A stretch of 64,000 nt of DNA from an uncultured Chryseobacterium sp. GTDB taxonomy: Bacteria > Bacteroidota > Bacteroidia > Flavobacteriales > Weeksellaceae. The notes below the pieces were generated by a model that was not told the DNA's origin, did not search any database, and was given only the letters and a program-made list of their open reading frames with translations. The translations under genes were made by a program, and so were the position numbers. The stretch covers positions 89,861-153,860 of the forward strand of contig CAJYLO010000002.1 of assembly GCA_913776245.1 (NCBI GenBank), in the 5' to 3' direction. Below, one piece after another: positions 26,972 through 36,195 of the stretch; the first letter of the stretch is position 1, and every line of letters starts with the position of its first letter.

Positions 26972-27340
26972 TCATTTCATATCGTTCCATCTCGGAATAA
27001 CCTCCAGAAGCCCAAGTCCTATAAAAAGAAATAAAACTGTAATATCCGAATAAAGATAAGTACTTAAATAGTAATTATGCAGTGCGAAATGCAGCATTAT
27101 AAAAACCGGGAAAAGAATAACGCCAGCTTTCCTGTAAAAAAGGATCAGAAGCCAGCTGATGATTACTAAAACATCTACGCCTAGGGTATAGTAAAAAAAA
27201 CCTGACGGAATGCTTAGCTCTCTATGCTGGGAAAACTCTGCAAGATCCGTATTGACACTCAAAAGAAAAACCAGTATAACCAGCCCGAATATAATATAAA
27301 AGCTTCTGTTTTTTCTAAACTTTTCTGATACTGAATTCAT
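26972..27340 (-). CDS. Small four-helix membrane protein of unknown function
   Basis: I do not recognise this 122-residue protein. It has four hydrophobic segments (about residues 14-28, 47-67, 70-88 and 97-113), a basic start (SEKFRKNR) and a short charged end (VIPRWNDMK). It lies downstream of the Lrp regulator gene on the same strand but is separated from it by a terminator. A TAAATTTA sequence four bases before the ATG resembles a -7 box with one mismatch. No enzymatic motif is visible. Confidence 0.65.
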   Translation of the reverse strand: MNSVSEKFRKNRSFYIIFGLVILVFLLSVNTDLAEFSQHRELSIPSGFFYYTLGVDVLVIISWLLILFYRKAGVILFPVFIMLHFALHNYYLSTYLYSDITVLFLFIGLGLLEVIPRWNDMK

Positions 27341-27351
27341 CGTATAAATTT

Positions 27352-27383
27352 ACAAAAAAAAGAGCTTATTAAATAAGCTCTTT
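27352..27383 (-). terminator. Terminator of the Lrp regulator gene
   Basis: An 11-bp stem (27359-27369 with 27373-27383) with a three-base loop is followed on the minus strand by a long T run. Confidence 0.85.
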
Positions 27384-27409
27384 CTAATAGAAAATCTTCT
27401 ACTAACTAA

Positions 27410-27880
27410 CTATATACTAACCGCATTGATAAGGCGGTTCTTATCACTGATATACTCTTCCATAGAGATCATACTTTCAGTCCTCATCACATCCTGGATA
27501 TCATCGATCTGATAAATAATCCTTTTTGCATCCTCGGTGTTTTTAGCTTTCATTTTGCAAAAGATGTTATATTTTCCGGAAGTCACACTAGCTTCTACAA
27601 CATTTGGTATCAAAGCCAGCTGTTTAAGAACTTCCTGTGTATGATTGGACTTAGTAAGCAGAATACCGATGAAAGCAGTAAAGTTATAATCCAATTTGCT
27701 GTAATCGATATTAAGAGAAGAACCAAGGATAATCCCTGCATCTTCCATTTTTTTCACTCTGACGTGTATAGTTCCGGCAGAAACGTCCATTTGTTTAGCT
27801 ATTTCCGTAAAAGGCATTCTCGTGTTTTCTACCAGAAAATCAAGAATCTTTTTATCGATATCGTCTAATTGATAGTTCAT
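27410..27880 (-). CDS. Lrp/AsnC-family transcriptional regulator
   Basis: A feast/famine regulator. The N-terminal winged HTH (LDDIDKKILDFLVENTRMPFTEIAKQMDVSAGTIHVRVKKMEDAGII, about residues 5-51) is followed by the RAM ligand domain (about 65-145), which in this family binds amino acids at subunit interfaces. The length of 156 residues is standard. It is a single-gene unit with its own promoter (TAAATTTG 41 bases upstream) and terminator. Such proteins often control their own gene; the 41-base leader and AT-rich upstream region leave room for this, but no operator is obvious. Confidence 0.93.
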   Translation of the reverse strand: MNYQLDDIDKKILDFLVENTRMPFTEIAKQMDVSAGTIHVRVKKMEDAGIILGSSLNIDYSKLDYNFTAFIGILLTKSNHTQEVLKQLALIPNVVEASVTSGKYNIFCKMKAKNTEDAKRIIYQIDDIQDVMRTESMISMEEYISDKNRLINAVSI

Positions 27881-27921
27881 TGCGATTTTGTTATTTATTT
27901 AAAATATACTTATTTTTTTTG

Positions 27922-27929
27922 CAAATTTA
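27922..27929 (-). promoter_or_regulatory. -7 box TAAATTTG of the Lrp gene
   Basis: Exact TAnnTTTG match on the minus strand, 41 bases before the start codon. Confidence 0.6.
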
Positions 27930-28007
27930 GAAAAAATTATTTAAATAAAAACAATTATTAAAAGATTAACACCTTTTAACAAAATGACAAAAACACTATG
28001 ACAATTA

Positions 28008-31000
28008 TCATTTATTAGCCTTGTTTTTTACAGAATCTGTTTTATTTTTAACCGCCGCCAACGAATCATTTTTTATGTTTTCCCTCTTTTTAAACAATTC
28101 GCGGAATGAATTAAAGCTTTTGCTGTATACCACGCCTAAGCCATAACTTTGGTTAGCACCAGGCGTTGTTGTAAGTCCGATATTGGATGGTTTGGAATAA
28201 GCCCGGAATAGTCTGCTGCCGTTATTGTTTTTACTCCAGTCATACTCTACTATTCCTTCTACGGAAAGATAATTGGCATTGGTATTCTCTGTCCTGGTAA
28301 TAGGAACTCCTAAACCGGTCTTGAATTTGATTCTTGGAGACAACGCGAGGCTTACATTCGTATTTGCCCTGTCAGAAGTATTGGAGTTCGGGTCACCGCT
28401 GATATAATCTAGATTAATCTGGAAAGCACTGCTTATGGTATTAAGAACCGAACCTAATTGTTTGAAAGCCACGTTGTAACCCGTATTTTGTAACGATCTG
28501 GAAATATTAGTAAAATCCAGACCACCAGAGTTAGGGACATTGAAGCTATTCAGAACCAAAACCGATCCGAACTGAATTGTTTTTTCGTCAGCTGTATTTA
28601 TCTTGGAAGCCAGTGTTTCTCTAACCTGCGATGGCGCATCCGGAGCAGTTACATCAAATTTAATATCCGGATCTGTCAGGGTATTCGTGATTTTAGTTGT
28701 AAGAACCACATCAATCGGTTGTGAAAGTGACATCTGCAGATAGTCGCCTCCGTTGGTGACCGTCCTTCTGTAATTGGCTGTAATATCCAGATCTGGCGTC
28801 ATCGGGCTTCCGCTCCAACGGATACTGCTGTTCTTTGCAATCTGAAATGTCCTGTTAAGGACTGCCTTAGAAACAAATGTACCGTTATCTACAGTGTAAG
28901 TTCCATTCATGGAAATATTGCCGCTCCTTTCCATACGGAACTTCAGATGATCCGCATCACCACGGACAGAGATATTTCCCACATCATCACCTACCAGAAC
29001 ATTGACAAGAGAACCTTTGTCTATGGTTACGTCAAAATCAACCAGCATATTAGCGCCAGACTTTTTCTTTTTCTCTACAGAGATAACCCCTTCATTATCC
29101 CGTTTTAAAAATCTTAAGATCTTAAACTCTTCAACATTGGCAGTAGATGCACTGTTGAATGTAAAGGTACTGTTATTCAGAATCCGGAGTCCGTCATTCG
29201 GAGTACTGATTGATAAGCCGGAAACAGGACCATCAACATAAAGATCGCCCTGTGCAGTTACCCTTCCCCAGAACAGATCATTTTCATCCTGTGTCGAATT
29301 CAGAACTAAAAGATTATCCGCACGCATAATCAGGTTGACACCAAGAGAAGACAGCGTTTCAAACTGAATGGATCCGGAAATATTACCTTTAGAATTTTCC
29401 CGGCCGTCCCGGATCCCGATATTATTGAGAATGGCAAGCCCTCTGGAAAGGTTGATAACGGTGTCATCAAAAGAATAATCAACACCTGTGAACATCAGTT
29501 TTAGGCCGAATCCTTTCAGGGCGATATCACCACTGTAATCAATATCATTGACAGGGCCTGAAATTTTAAGATCACCCGTGGCCTTTCCTCGGAAATTGCC
29601 AAAAATCTCTTTGACAAATTGTTGGGCAAAGCCAAGATCAAATTCATTCATATTTGCATCCAGATTAAGCACCGGTGAAGAGAGATTGTTATCAATGGTT
29701 CCTGTAACATCCAGGGTATTTTTACCGAGGAATTCAGAAGACAAAGCTTGGATGCTGACATCAAAAACATTCGGTTTTTCGCTTTTGGTAATTTTTGTTT
29801 CGATGTTACCCATTGCTTTACCGTTCATAAAGATATTTTCAACATCCAGATCGACCAACGGTTCCAGATTATCTCCGGATTTTCTGACCTGTATGGTTCC
29901 ATTAGCCGTTCCTTTGATATCCATAGCATTGTTATCTTTTCCGAAAGCCAGAAGCTTGGAAATATCCAGATTTTTGACTTCGGCATCTGCAGTAAAGTCC
30001 TTCCCGGATCTGAAATCAGCAATTTTAACCAGCAGCTCACTGTCATCAGAAAAGATCCTGAGATTCTGCACTACAATATCTTTTTCTTTCTTCCTGTAAG
30101 TTATGGAATGATTCAGCTCCGGACTTGTATCAACAGTCCAGGCAATATTGTTGAATTTAACCGTAGTTGGCTCAAAACGGAACACATAATCACCAGCGGA
30201 ATTTGTTGTCTGGTTAATATTGACGGCATATTCCTTCATTTCATTCGCAGTCTCATCATCGGGACTGCCAAGCTTAAAATCAGTTCCGATTCTAAGTAAT
30301 TGTCCGTTCTCATTAGTAGCCGTGAGCTTCACATCCTGAAACACCTTATTTCCATATTGCCCTCTTTTGACGGTGGCCACCAGCTGCTGATTAAGATCAG
30401 CGGTGTTGACCCTCAGCTTCAGGCTATCTATCATTGTGCTGTCTTTCGCTTTGTTGAGATCCGGCTGGAATGTCGCATCAGTTTCGGCTAAAAATTTTTC
30501 AGCTTCCGTAAGTTCTCTTTTGTTAGCCATTACGTATTTGATCTTATTAGCATCTGCACTGAGAACAAGATCATTGGTCGCTCCTGTATAGTTACCGGAA
30601 ACTTTCGCACCATCAGGCAATTCGAGATCCGGGACGAAAAAAGAAACAAGTCCCTGTTTTACATCAAAATTAAAATCAAAGCTTTGCCCATTATAGGTTT
30701 TTTTCGGAGGATTGCCAACCAGGATTTTATTAATGCTGTTGGTAATCATATTCCCGATATCCTCAAGGTTAAATCTACCGGATAATCTTCCGTTGACAGC
30801 TCCGGGCGCATCCACAGAAACAATCCTGTTCCCGTCTTCAAAATAAGCCTTGATCCTGGAATCCGGAATGTGAAGTTTTTGAGCAGGAGAATTCAGCACC
30901 AGATTTTTTATGCTGGTGTCGAGATTCAGATCATTTAGATTCGTCATCGAAACTTTCCCGGCTACCAATCCGCTAACAGCATTCGTATCTCCTGCCGAAA

Positions 31001-32657
31001 CGCCAAAATATTTCAGATTAAGATATCTGAGATTGGCCGTAAAATCGGCAAATAGCCTTTTAGTACTGAAATCAACAATTCCCTTAAAACTTCCCTTCGC
31101 ATTAGGATCATTAGCTAAAATATTTCCTGTAAATCTTTTTTTATTAAGAACACCGTCAATGGAAATATTGTTAAGACTCTTCCCCATCAGATCAATATGA
31201 TTGACATCGGAAGATGTTTTAACATACATTGTATTCACATCAAAACCTTCACCCTGAATGTTGAATTTTCCTGAGATCAGGCCAACCTGCTTATTTTTAG
31301 TCAGTGCAGTTACATTCAGATCTTTCACCTCAACATAACCTTTATATCTTGGGCGTTTTGTGCTGTAATCAACAAGATTGAAATCCTTCATCTTTGCCTG
31401 GCCGATTCCTGTGATGAGATTACCGTTGGCAAAAACCTGTTTCGGATTAACTTTCACAGATCCGTTATATTTGAGCCTTCCGAAACCGTCCGCAAAATTT
31501 CCGAGCTTGGAAGAGATAAATTTTGGCAAAGTCGCTTTCAGACCTTTGTAAGTAAAATCCGCGGAAACATTTTTACTTTCAATAAAAAATTTCTTATCCA
31601 GAACGCTGGAAATACTCATTTTTTTGGTATTGAGATTGATTTCCTGGGAGCGAATCAAGAAATTATTTAGTGTAAAATTGTTTAGTGGCCCGGTCATCGT
31701 TCCGGAAATATTGATCGGTGTATAATTGTCCCAATCCGGAACAAAATAGCTCAGATCATAGCCGCTGATCTGGCTTCCGGGAATCATTTTCAGATCCCAA
31801 TTGACCTTATTTCCAAAATCCGCAAATTTTGTCTTTGGATCAAGATTGAGTGTCGCTTCGCCCTGAAACAGAGAATAACTGGTATTGAAAGTCAGGTTTC
31901 CTAACTTCAGATGTTTTTTTGTCAGTTCAAAATTGGTGGAAAAAGTATCGACAATGTGCTCCTTGCCGTAACGTTTGGTGATAAAGTTAAAATTCCTGAT
32001 ATCGGCAAAAACGCTGGGGCCTTCTACCCTCAGAGATGTAACATTTAAGTTCACCTTTCTGGCGTCCAGCCAACGGCCTGCTTCTCCTGGATGATTGTTA
32101 TTAATGATACTCACAACACCATTGATAAGATCAATTTTCATCCCCATTTTAAAGGGTTTTTTCTTTGGATTGCGAGGTTTCCCATCATCGAAATTATCCA
32201 CATACCGCACAAAATTACTGATACTGTCTCCTTTGTAAGTAATGACCCTGATGACAGGATCTATAATAACTGCCTGATTGAATTTTATGTCTCTGGTGTT
32301 AAAAGCCAGCGCAAACCAGTCAGACGCCACGCGAAGTTCCTTTGCTTTTACAAAATCATAATTCTTATAATCTTTGAGAGTAAGTCCTTTAATGGTGACA
32401 TCACCAAAAAAGTTCACATCAATATCTTCAATCCTCATTCCCATTTTAAAGTCATTGTTCAGCATATCAATGGCCTGATTGGCAATGTATCGTTTTGTAA
32501 CAGGAAGATTAATACCTACCAATATCAATATGATAAGACCGAGAATCGTGAAAAATATATAGCTGAGAATCCTGATGAAAAGCGGACTTTTCTTCTTGCC
32601 GACTGGTTGGTCAGCTGGATCTTCGTTATTTGTATTTTTATTTTCTAACTTTGCCAT
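28008..32657 (-). CDS. tamB: TamB-like translocation and assembly module protein (DUF490)
   Basis: A very large AsmA/TamB-type protein that bridges inner and outer membranes, forming a hydrophobic groove thought to carry lipids and to aid outer-membrane assembly. A cytoplasmic basic start is followed by a TM helix (about residues 28-50, LSYIFFTILGLIILILVGI) and about 1400 residues of repeating beta-strand segments (G-x-x-x-G-N-I, L-x-L-x-G patterns), ending in the DUF490 domain (from about 1100, with GTYTVDNGTF and a final beta-signal-like region). The length of 1549 residues suits Bacteroidota TamB. It is divergent from tsaD with only six bases between the start codons, so its promoter must lie inside tsaD. 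Confidence 0.92.
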   Translation of the reverse strand: MAKLENKNTNNEDPADQPVGKKKSPLFIRILSYIFFTILGLIILILVGINLPVTKRYIANQAIDMLNNDFKMGMRIEDIDVNFFGDVTIKGLTLKDYKNYDFVKAKELRVASDWFALAFNTRDIKFNQAVIIDPVIRVITYKGDSISNFVRYVDNFDDGKPRNPKKKPFKMGMKIDLINGVVSIINNNHPGEAGRWLDARKVNLNVTSLRVEGPSVFADIRNFNFITKRYGKEHIVDTFSTNFELTKKHLKLGNLTFNTSYSLFQGEATLNLDPKTKFADFGNKVNWDLKMIPGSQISGYDLSYFVPDWDNYTPINISGTMTGPLNNFTLNNFLIRSQEINLNTKKMSISSVLDKKFFIESKNVSADFTYKGLKATLPKFISSKLGNFADGFGRLKYNGSVKVNPKQVFANGNLITGIGQAKMKDFNLVDYSTKRPRYKGYVEVKDLNVTALTKNKQVGLISGKFNIQGEGFDVNTMYVKTSSDVNHIDLMGKSLNNISIDGVLNKKRFTGNILANDPNAKGSFKGIVDFSTKRLFADFTANLRYLNLKYFGVSAGDTNAVSGLVAGKVSMTNLNDLNLDTSIKNLVLNSPAQKLHIPDSRIKAYFEDGNRIVSVDAPGAVNGRLSGRFNLEDIGNMITNSINKILVGNPPKKTYNGQSFDFNFDVKQGLVSFFVPDLELPDGAKVSGNYTGATNDLVLSADANKIKYVMANKRELTEAEKFLAETDATFQPDLNKAKDSTMIDSLKLRVNTADLNQQLVATVKRGQYGNKVFQDVKLTATNENGQLLRIGTDFKLGSPDDETANEMKEYAVNINQTTNSAGDYVFRFEPTTVKFNNIAWTVDTSPELNHSITYRKKEKDIVVQNLRIFSDDSELLVKIADFRSGKDFTADAEVKNLDISKLLAFGKDNNAMDIKGTANGTIQVRKSGDNLEPLVDLDVENIFMNGKAMGNIETKITKSEKPNVFDVSIQALSSEFLGKNTLDVTGTIDNNLSSPVLNLDANMNEFDLGFAQQFVKEIFGNFRGKATGDLKISGPVNDIDYSGDIALKGFGLKLMFTGVDYSFDDTVINLSRGLAILNNIGIRDGRENSKGNISGSIQFETLSSLGVNLIMRADNLLVLNSTQDENDLFWGRVTAQGDLYVDGPVSGLSISTPNDGLRILNNSTFTFNSASTANVEEFKILRFLKRDNEGVISVEKKKKSGANMLVDFDVTIDKGSLVNVLVGDDVGNISVRGDADHLKFRMERSGNISMNGTYTVDNGTFVSKAVLNRTFQIAKNSSIRWSGSPMTPDLDITANYRRTVTNGGDYLQMSLSQPIDVVLTTKITNTLTDPDIKFDVTAPDAPSQVRETLASKINTADEKTIQFGSVLVLNSFNVPNSGGLDFTNISRSLQNTGYNVAFKQLGSVLNTISSAFQINLDYISGDPNSNTSDRANTNVSLALSPRIKFKTGLGVPITRTENTNANYLSVEGIVEYDWSKNNNGSRLFRAYSKPSNIGLTTTPGANQSYGLGVVYSKSFNSFRELFKKRENIKNDSLAAVKNKTDSVKNKANK
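32646..32653 (+). promoter_or_regulatory. -7 box TAACTTTG of tsaD inside the tamB coding start
   Basis: Exact TAnnTTTG match on the plus strand, inside codons 2-4 of tamB and ten bases before the tsaD ATG. The predicted tsaD leader is only a few bases long. Confidence 0.55.
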
Positions 32658-32663
32658 TTAGTT

Positions 32664-33680
32664 ATGAGCAGTTCAATTATTTTAGGTATAGAATCGTCTT
32701 GCGATGACACTTCCGCAGCAGTAATCCAGAATAACAAAATCCTTTCCAACATCGCTGCTAACCAGCAAATCCATAATGAATATGGCGGTGTGGTTCCGGA
32801 ACTGGCTTCCAGAGCGCATCAGCAAAACATCATCCCTGTTGTGGAGAAAGCATTCTCAAAAGCAAATATACAACAAAATGAGATTTGTGCGATCGGATTC
32901 ACAAGAGGTCCCGGACTTTTGGGTTCTCTTCTGGTAGGGACATCTTTTGCAAAGTCACTGGCGATGAGTCTGGACGTTCCTTTGATAGAAGTCAATCACT
33001 TGCAGGCGCATATTCTCGCCCATTTTATTGAAGACGCCAATCCTACACCACCGACATTTCCTTTTCTATGTTTGACCGTTTCCGGTGGTCATACAATGAT
33101 CGTTCTTGTGAAGGATTATTTTGATATGGAGATCATCGGAAAAACCATTGATGATGCAGCTGGTGAAGCGTTTGACAAAATCGGGAAAATATTTGACCTC
33201 GATTATCCTGCCGGACCAATTGTAGACAGACTTGCAAAAGAAGGCAATCCCGACGCTTTCAAATTCAATAAACCGAAAATGGAAAGTTATGATTATTCTT
33301 TCAGTGGCATCAAAACTTCTGTTCTATATTTCATTCAGAAGGAAGTAAGAAAAAATCCCGATTTCATTAAGGACAATTTGAATGATCTTTGTGCTTCTGT
33401 TCAGAAATCCATCATAGAAATATTGATGGACAAGCTGGAAAAAGCAGCGAAAGAACTCAACATCAACGATATTGCAATTGCCGGCGGTGTTTCTGCCAAT
33501 TCCGGATTGAGAAAGGCTATGGAAAACAACCGTGAAAAACTCGGCTGGAATATCTTCATTCCAAAATTTGAATACACAACAGACAACGCTGCAATGATTG
33601 CAATGGTGGCGAAACTGAAATATGAGCGTGGTGAGTTTACGGATATCAGAACAACGGCTACAGCGAAGTATGATTTGTAG
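32664..33680 (+). CDS. tsaD: tRNA threonylcarbamoyladenosine synthase catalytic subunit TsaD
   Basis: TsaD transfers the threonylcarbamoyl group onto A37 of tRNAs that read ANN codons. The ASKHA-fold motifs are clear: ILGIESSCDDTS (residues 6-17), GGVVPELASRAH (41-52), the metal ligands in NHLQAHILAH (His112 and His116), LTVSGGHT near 136 and IAGGVSANSGLR near 273-284. The length of 338 residues is normal. Its start codon lies six bases from that of tamB on the other strand, and the likely promoter lies within tamB. No terminator separates it from the next gene. Confidence 0.97.
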   Translation: MSSSIILGIESSCDDTSAAVIQNNKILSNIAANQQIHNEYGGVVPELASRAHQQNIIPVVEKAFSKANIQQNEICAIGFTRGPGLLGSLLVGTSFAKSLAMSLDVPLIEVNHLQAHILAHFIEDANPTPPTFPFLCLTVSGGHTMIVLVKDYFDMEIIGKTIDDAAGEAFDKIGKIFDLDYPAGPIVDRLAKEGNPDAFKFNKPKMESYDYSFSGIKTSVLYFIQKEVRKNPDFIKDNLNDLCASVQKSIIEILMDKLEKAAKELNINDIAIAGGVSANSGLRKAMENNREKLGWNIFIPKFEYTTDNAAMIAMVAKLKYERGEFTDIRTTATAKYDL

Positions 33681-33731
33681 TTTTGTTCATGAGAAAATAA
33701 ATTATATAATTATAGAAGCCATCAAATTCCC

Positions 33732-33739
33732 TATTTTTG
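33732..33739 (+). promoter_or_regulatory. -7 box TATTTTTG of the DUF808 gene
   Basis: Exact TAnnTTTG match 20 bases before the ATG at 33760. Confidence 0.55.
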
Positions 33740-33759
33740 CTGTATAAAAATAAAAAGTT

Positions 33760-34662
33760 ATGGCTTCAGGATTCTTTGCAATCTTAGATGATATTGGTGC
33801 GCTGATGGATGACATTGCGGTGACCAGTAAAATCGCAACTAAAAAAACAGCCGGAATCCTCGGTGATGACCTTGCCGTGAATGCGGAAAAAGCCACAGGT
33901 TTTCTTTCTTCACGGGAAATCCCTGTACTTTGGGCCATTACCAAAGGTTCTTTTATCAATAAACTGATTATTCTCCCTGTTGTTTTCCTGCTTAACTTTT
34001 TCTTTCCTGTAGCTATCAAGATTCTTTTGATAGTTGGCGGCGTTTATCTGGCTTATGAAGGTGTTGAAAAAATCATCGAATTTCTTTTTCACAGGAAAAA
34101 AACCAGTGGAGAAGTAATAGAAGAAAGCACACTGGAAGAGGAAGAAGTTAATTCTGAAAAGTCAAAAATCAGTTCAGCCATCAAAACAGATTTTATCCTT
34201 TCCCTGGAGATTGTCATTATCGCATTAGGAACCGTTATAGAAAAAGAACATCCGCTTCTGACACAGATCATTGTAGTTTCCCTGGTCGCTATCTTTGCAA
34301 CAATAGGAGTTTACGGAATCGTTGCTTTAATTGTAAGAATGGATGACGCCGGCTTTTTCCTGATGAAAAAATCAGGAAACAAAGGATTTTTCTCAAGCCT
34401 TGGACAGTTTTTGGTTAAAGCCTTGCCTATTGTTATCAAAATTCTGGGTGTCGTAGGAACGATTGCTTTGATTTTAGTTTCAGGCGGTATTTTTCATCAT
34501 AATATTGATGTAGTTCACCATTGGGTTTCAGACCATATTCCAGCCAGTTGGCCAGAGCAGATTCCACAATTTGGGTTGGGAATAGTTTTCGGATTGGCAG
34601 CAGTTTTAGTGATGACAATTGTTAGTAAAATCATTTCTGCTGTAAGACCTGCTAAAAGATAA
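33760..34662 (+). CDS. DUF808 family inner-membrane protein (YedI-like)
   Basis: A membrane protein of a family without known function. The start MASGFFAILDDIGALMDDIAVTSKIATKKTAGILGDDLAVN is the family's conserved N-terminus. About six membrane helices follow (near residues 72-105, 150-205 and 225-290), with an acidic loop of Glu/Ser at about 112-130. The length of 300 residues matches. It has its own promoter. The nearby tsaD and rsmE genes act on RNA and give no clue to its role. Confidence 0.88.
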   Translation: MASGFFAILDDIGALMDDIAVTSKIATKKTAGILGDDLAVNAEKATGFLSSREIPVLWAITKGSFINKLIILPVVFLLNFFFPVAIKILLIVGGVYLAYEGVEKIIEFLFHRKKTSGEVIEESTLEEEEVNSEKSKISSAIKTDFILSLEIVIIALGTVIEKEHPLLTQIIVVSLVAIFATIGVYGIVALIVRMDDAGFFLMKKSGNKGFFSSLGQFLVKALPIVIKILGVVGTIALILVSGGIFHHNIDVVHHWVSDHIPASWPEQIPQFGLGIVFGLAAVLVMTIVSKIISAVRPAKR

Positions 34663-34673
34663 CAATGTAAATC

Positions 34674-34723
34674 AAACCACAAAAGACACAAAGTTTAAAA
34701 TTCTTTTGTGACTTTTGTGGTTT
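34674..34723. repeat. Short inverted-repeat element upstream of rsmE
   Basis: AAACCACAAAAGACACAAAG (34674-34693) is mirrored by CTTTTGTGACTTTTGTGGTTT (34703-34723) with only small differences, giving a 50-base hairpin-forming element. It lies between the DUF808 stop and the rsmE start and could act as a terminator or processing site, but lacks a T run. Confidence 0.65.
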
Positions 34724-34735
34724 AAAATAAATTCT

Positions 34736-35428
34736 ATGAAACTTTTCTTTGGACAGATTTTTCCGGAAATATTAATTGATTCAGACGAACAGCAGCACAT
34801 CTCAAAAGTCCTGAGAATGAAAGCCGGTGAAGAAATCTATGTGACCGATGGCAATGGAAATCTGGCTAAAGGAAACCTTGTTTTCGAAGGTAAGAAAGTG
34901 TCTTTAGAAGTTATAGACATTCAAAAAGATCTGCCAGATTTCTCGCTGAAACTTCACATCGCCATTGCCCCAACCAAAAACATTGACCGTATCGAATTTT
35001 TTGTTGAGAAAGCTGTGGAATTGGGAATTTCGGAAATCAGTTTAATCCTGACAGAAAAAACGGAACGAAAAAACATCAATATAGATAAACTCAGGAAACA
35101 GGCTATTTCCGCATCCAAACAAAGCCTTAGATTTCATTTCCCTAAAGTCAATGAATTCACGAAGTTTTCTGATTTTATAAAAAATCTGGATGTCGAAAAT
35201 ACTTTTGTTGCGCACTGTAATGAACACCTGGAAAGAACCTCCTTAAACAATATTCAAAATTTTGAAAGCTACACTTTCCTGATTGGTCCGGAAGGCGATT
35301 TTTCCGACAGAGAAATTCAGTTGCTTGCCGAAAAAGGCATCAAAGCCGTTTCTCTTGGCAACCAAAGATTAAGAACAGAAACAGCCGGCATTTTTGTAGC
35401 AGCGTGGAATTATGACAGAATGTTCTGA
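34736..35428 (+). CDS. rsmE: 16S rRNA m3U1498 methyltransferase RsmE
   Basis: A SPOUT methyltransferase that methylates U1498 of 16S rRNA. A small N-terminal PUA-like domain (residues 1-70) is followed by the knotted domain with the two SAM loops IGPEGDFSDREI (about 185-196) and SLGNQRLRTETAG (about 208-220). The length of 230 residues is typical. I chose the ATG at 34736 rather than one at 34715 because MKLFFG is the usual start and the earlier codon lies inside the repeat's right arm. It ends three bases before the end of the convergent next gene. Confidence 0.95.
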   Translation: MKLFFGQIFPEILIDSDEQQHISKVLRMKAGEEIYVTDGNGNLAKGNLVFEGKKVSLEVIDIQKDLPDFSLKLHIAIAPTKNIDRIEFFVEKAVELGISEISLILTEKTERKNINIDKLRKQAISASKQSLRFHFPKVNEFTKFSDFIKNLDVENTFVAHCNEHLERTSLNNIQNFESYTFLIGPEGDFSDREIQLLAEKGIKAVSLGNQRLRTETAGIFVAAWNYDRMF

Positions 35429-35431
35429 TTC

Positions 35432-36088
35432 TTAAAATAAATTCACCAAAAGAAAAATACCCAAATTGTTTTCATTATGTTTGGCAGGTCCATAAAAATC
35501 GATATTTCCTGCCAGACCAAAGCTAAATTCCTTGATCGTAAGACCAGCTCTGAGCCAGAGATAGCTTCTGGAATGGAAATCATAGCCCAGGTTATAACAG
35601 TATAATCCCTGGATTTTGGTGTACAGATTCAGCTTTTCGGTGAGTTTCGGTTTATATTCGGCCAAAGCAAATAATTCTGCATTAGGATTTTTTGCAATAT
35701 CAAATCTTGGATTTGCTAAAATAAAAGCCTCCGGATTTCCGTAAGTATAAATCAATCCGGCAGAAGGCCTTATCCCATCCACAGGATTGGCAAAAAACCC
35801 GGCTTCTGCATTTAATCCTTTTACAATGGTATAAGTCAAATGCCCTTGCAGCATATAATCTCCGATTTTTGACTCGCCCCAATCCGTTTGGAAATTTACC
35901 ACGCCATAATATCCTAAACGCGGCAGACTCTGGAATTTTTTATCCGCAACCAGCTGGTAGGAAAAACCACGGCTTCCGACAAGGCCTTCCATCAAAACCG
36001 GCGGATTTTTGACTTTTGTTAATTCCTGCGCTTTTGCAAATATTGAAAATGCTGTCAGCAAAAATAATATGATGTATTTTTTCTTCAT
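35432..36088 (-). CDS. Putative outer-membrane protein of unknown function
   Basis: I do not recognise a family. The 218-residue protein has a clear signal peptide (MKKKYIILFLLTAFSIFAKAQ) and then alternating polar and hydrophobic strands with many aromatic residues (YGVVNFQTDWG, LTYTIVKGLNAEAGFF, LYTKIQGLYCYNLGY, SYLWLRAGLTI), ending in LGIFLLVNLF with a terminal Phe. This pattern suggests an eight-to-ten-strand beta-barrel in the outer membrane. The start at 36088 fits the signal peptide better than an upstream TTG at 36115. It converges with rsmE and stands alone. Confidence 0.7.
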   Translation of the reverse strand: MKKKYIILFLLTAFSIFAKAQELTKVKNPPVLMEGLVGSRGFSYQLVADKKFQSLPRLGYYGVVNFQTDWGESKIGDYMLQGHLTYTIVKGLNAEAGFFANPVDGIRPSAGLIYTYGNPEAFILANPRFDIAKNPNAELFALAEYKPKLTEKLNLYTKIQGLYCYNLGYDFHSRSYLWLRAGLTIKEFSFGLAGNIDFYGPAKHNENNLGIFLLVNLF

Positions 36089-36195
36089 AAATAGGGCTTC
36101 AAAAAAGGATTGCAATAATAGGCAAAAAACTTTTATCTTCAGAAAGAATTTGATAGCTTCATATTCTTATTTTCAATTACTAAAAAATCACTGAA

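Noticed and set aside
26926..27057. A plus-strand frame of about 43 codons starting MKRSTKLRK
   Set aside because: It runs through the terminator and antisense through the end of the small membrane-protein gene, and has no promoter.
29002..31200. Several open frames of 60-180 codons on the plus strand inside tamB
   Set aside because: They lie antisense within a complete, well-patterned 1549-residue gene and their translations have no family features.
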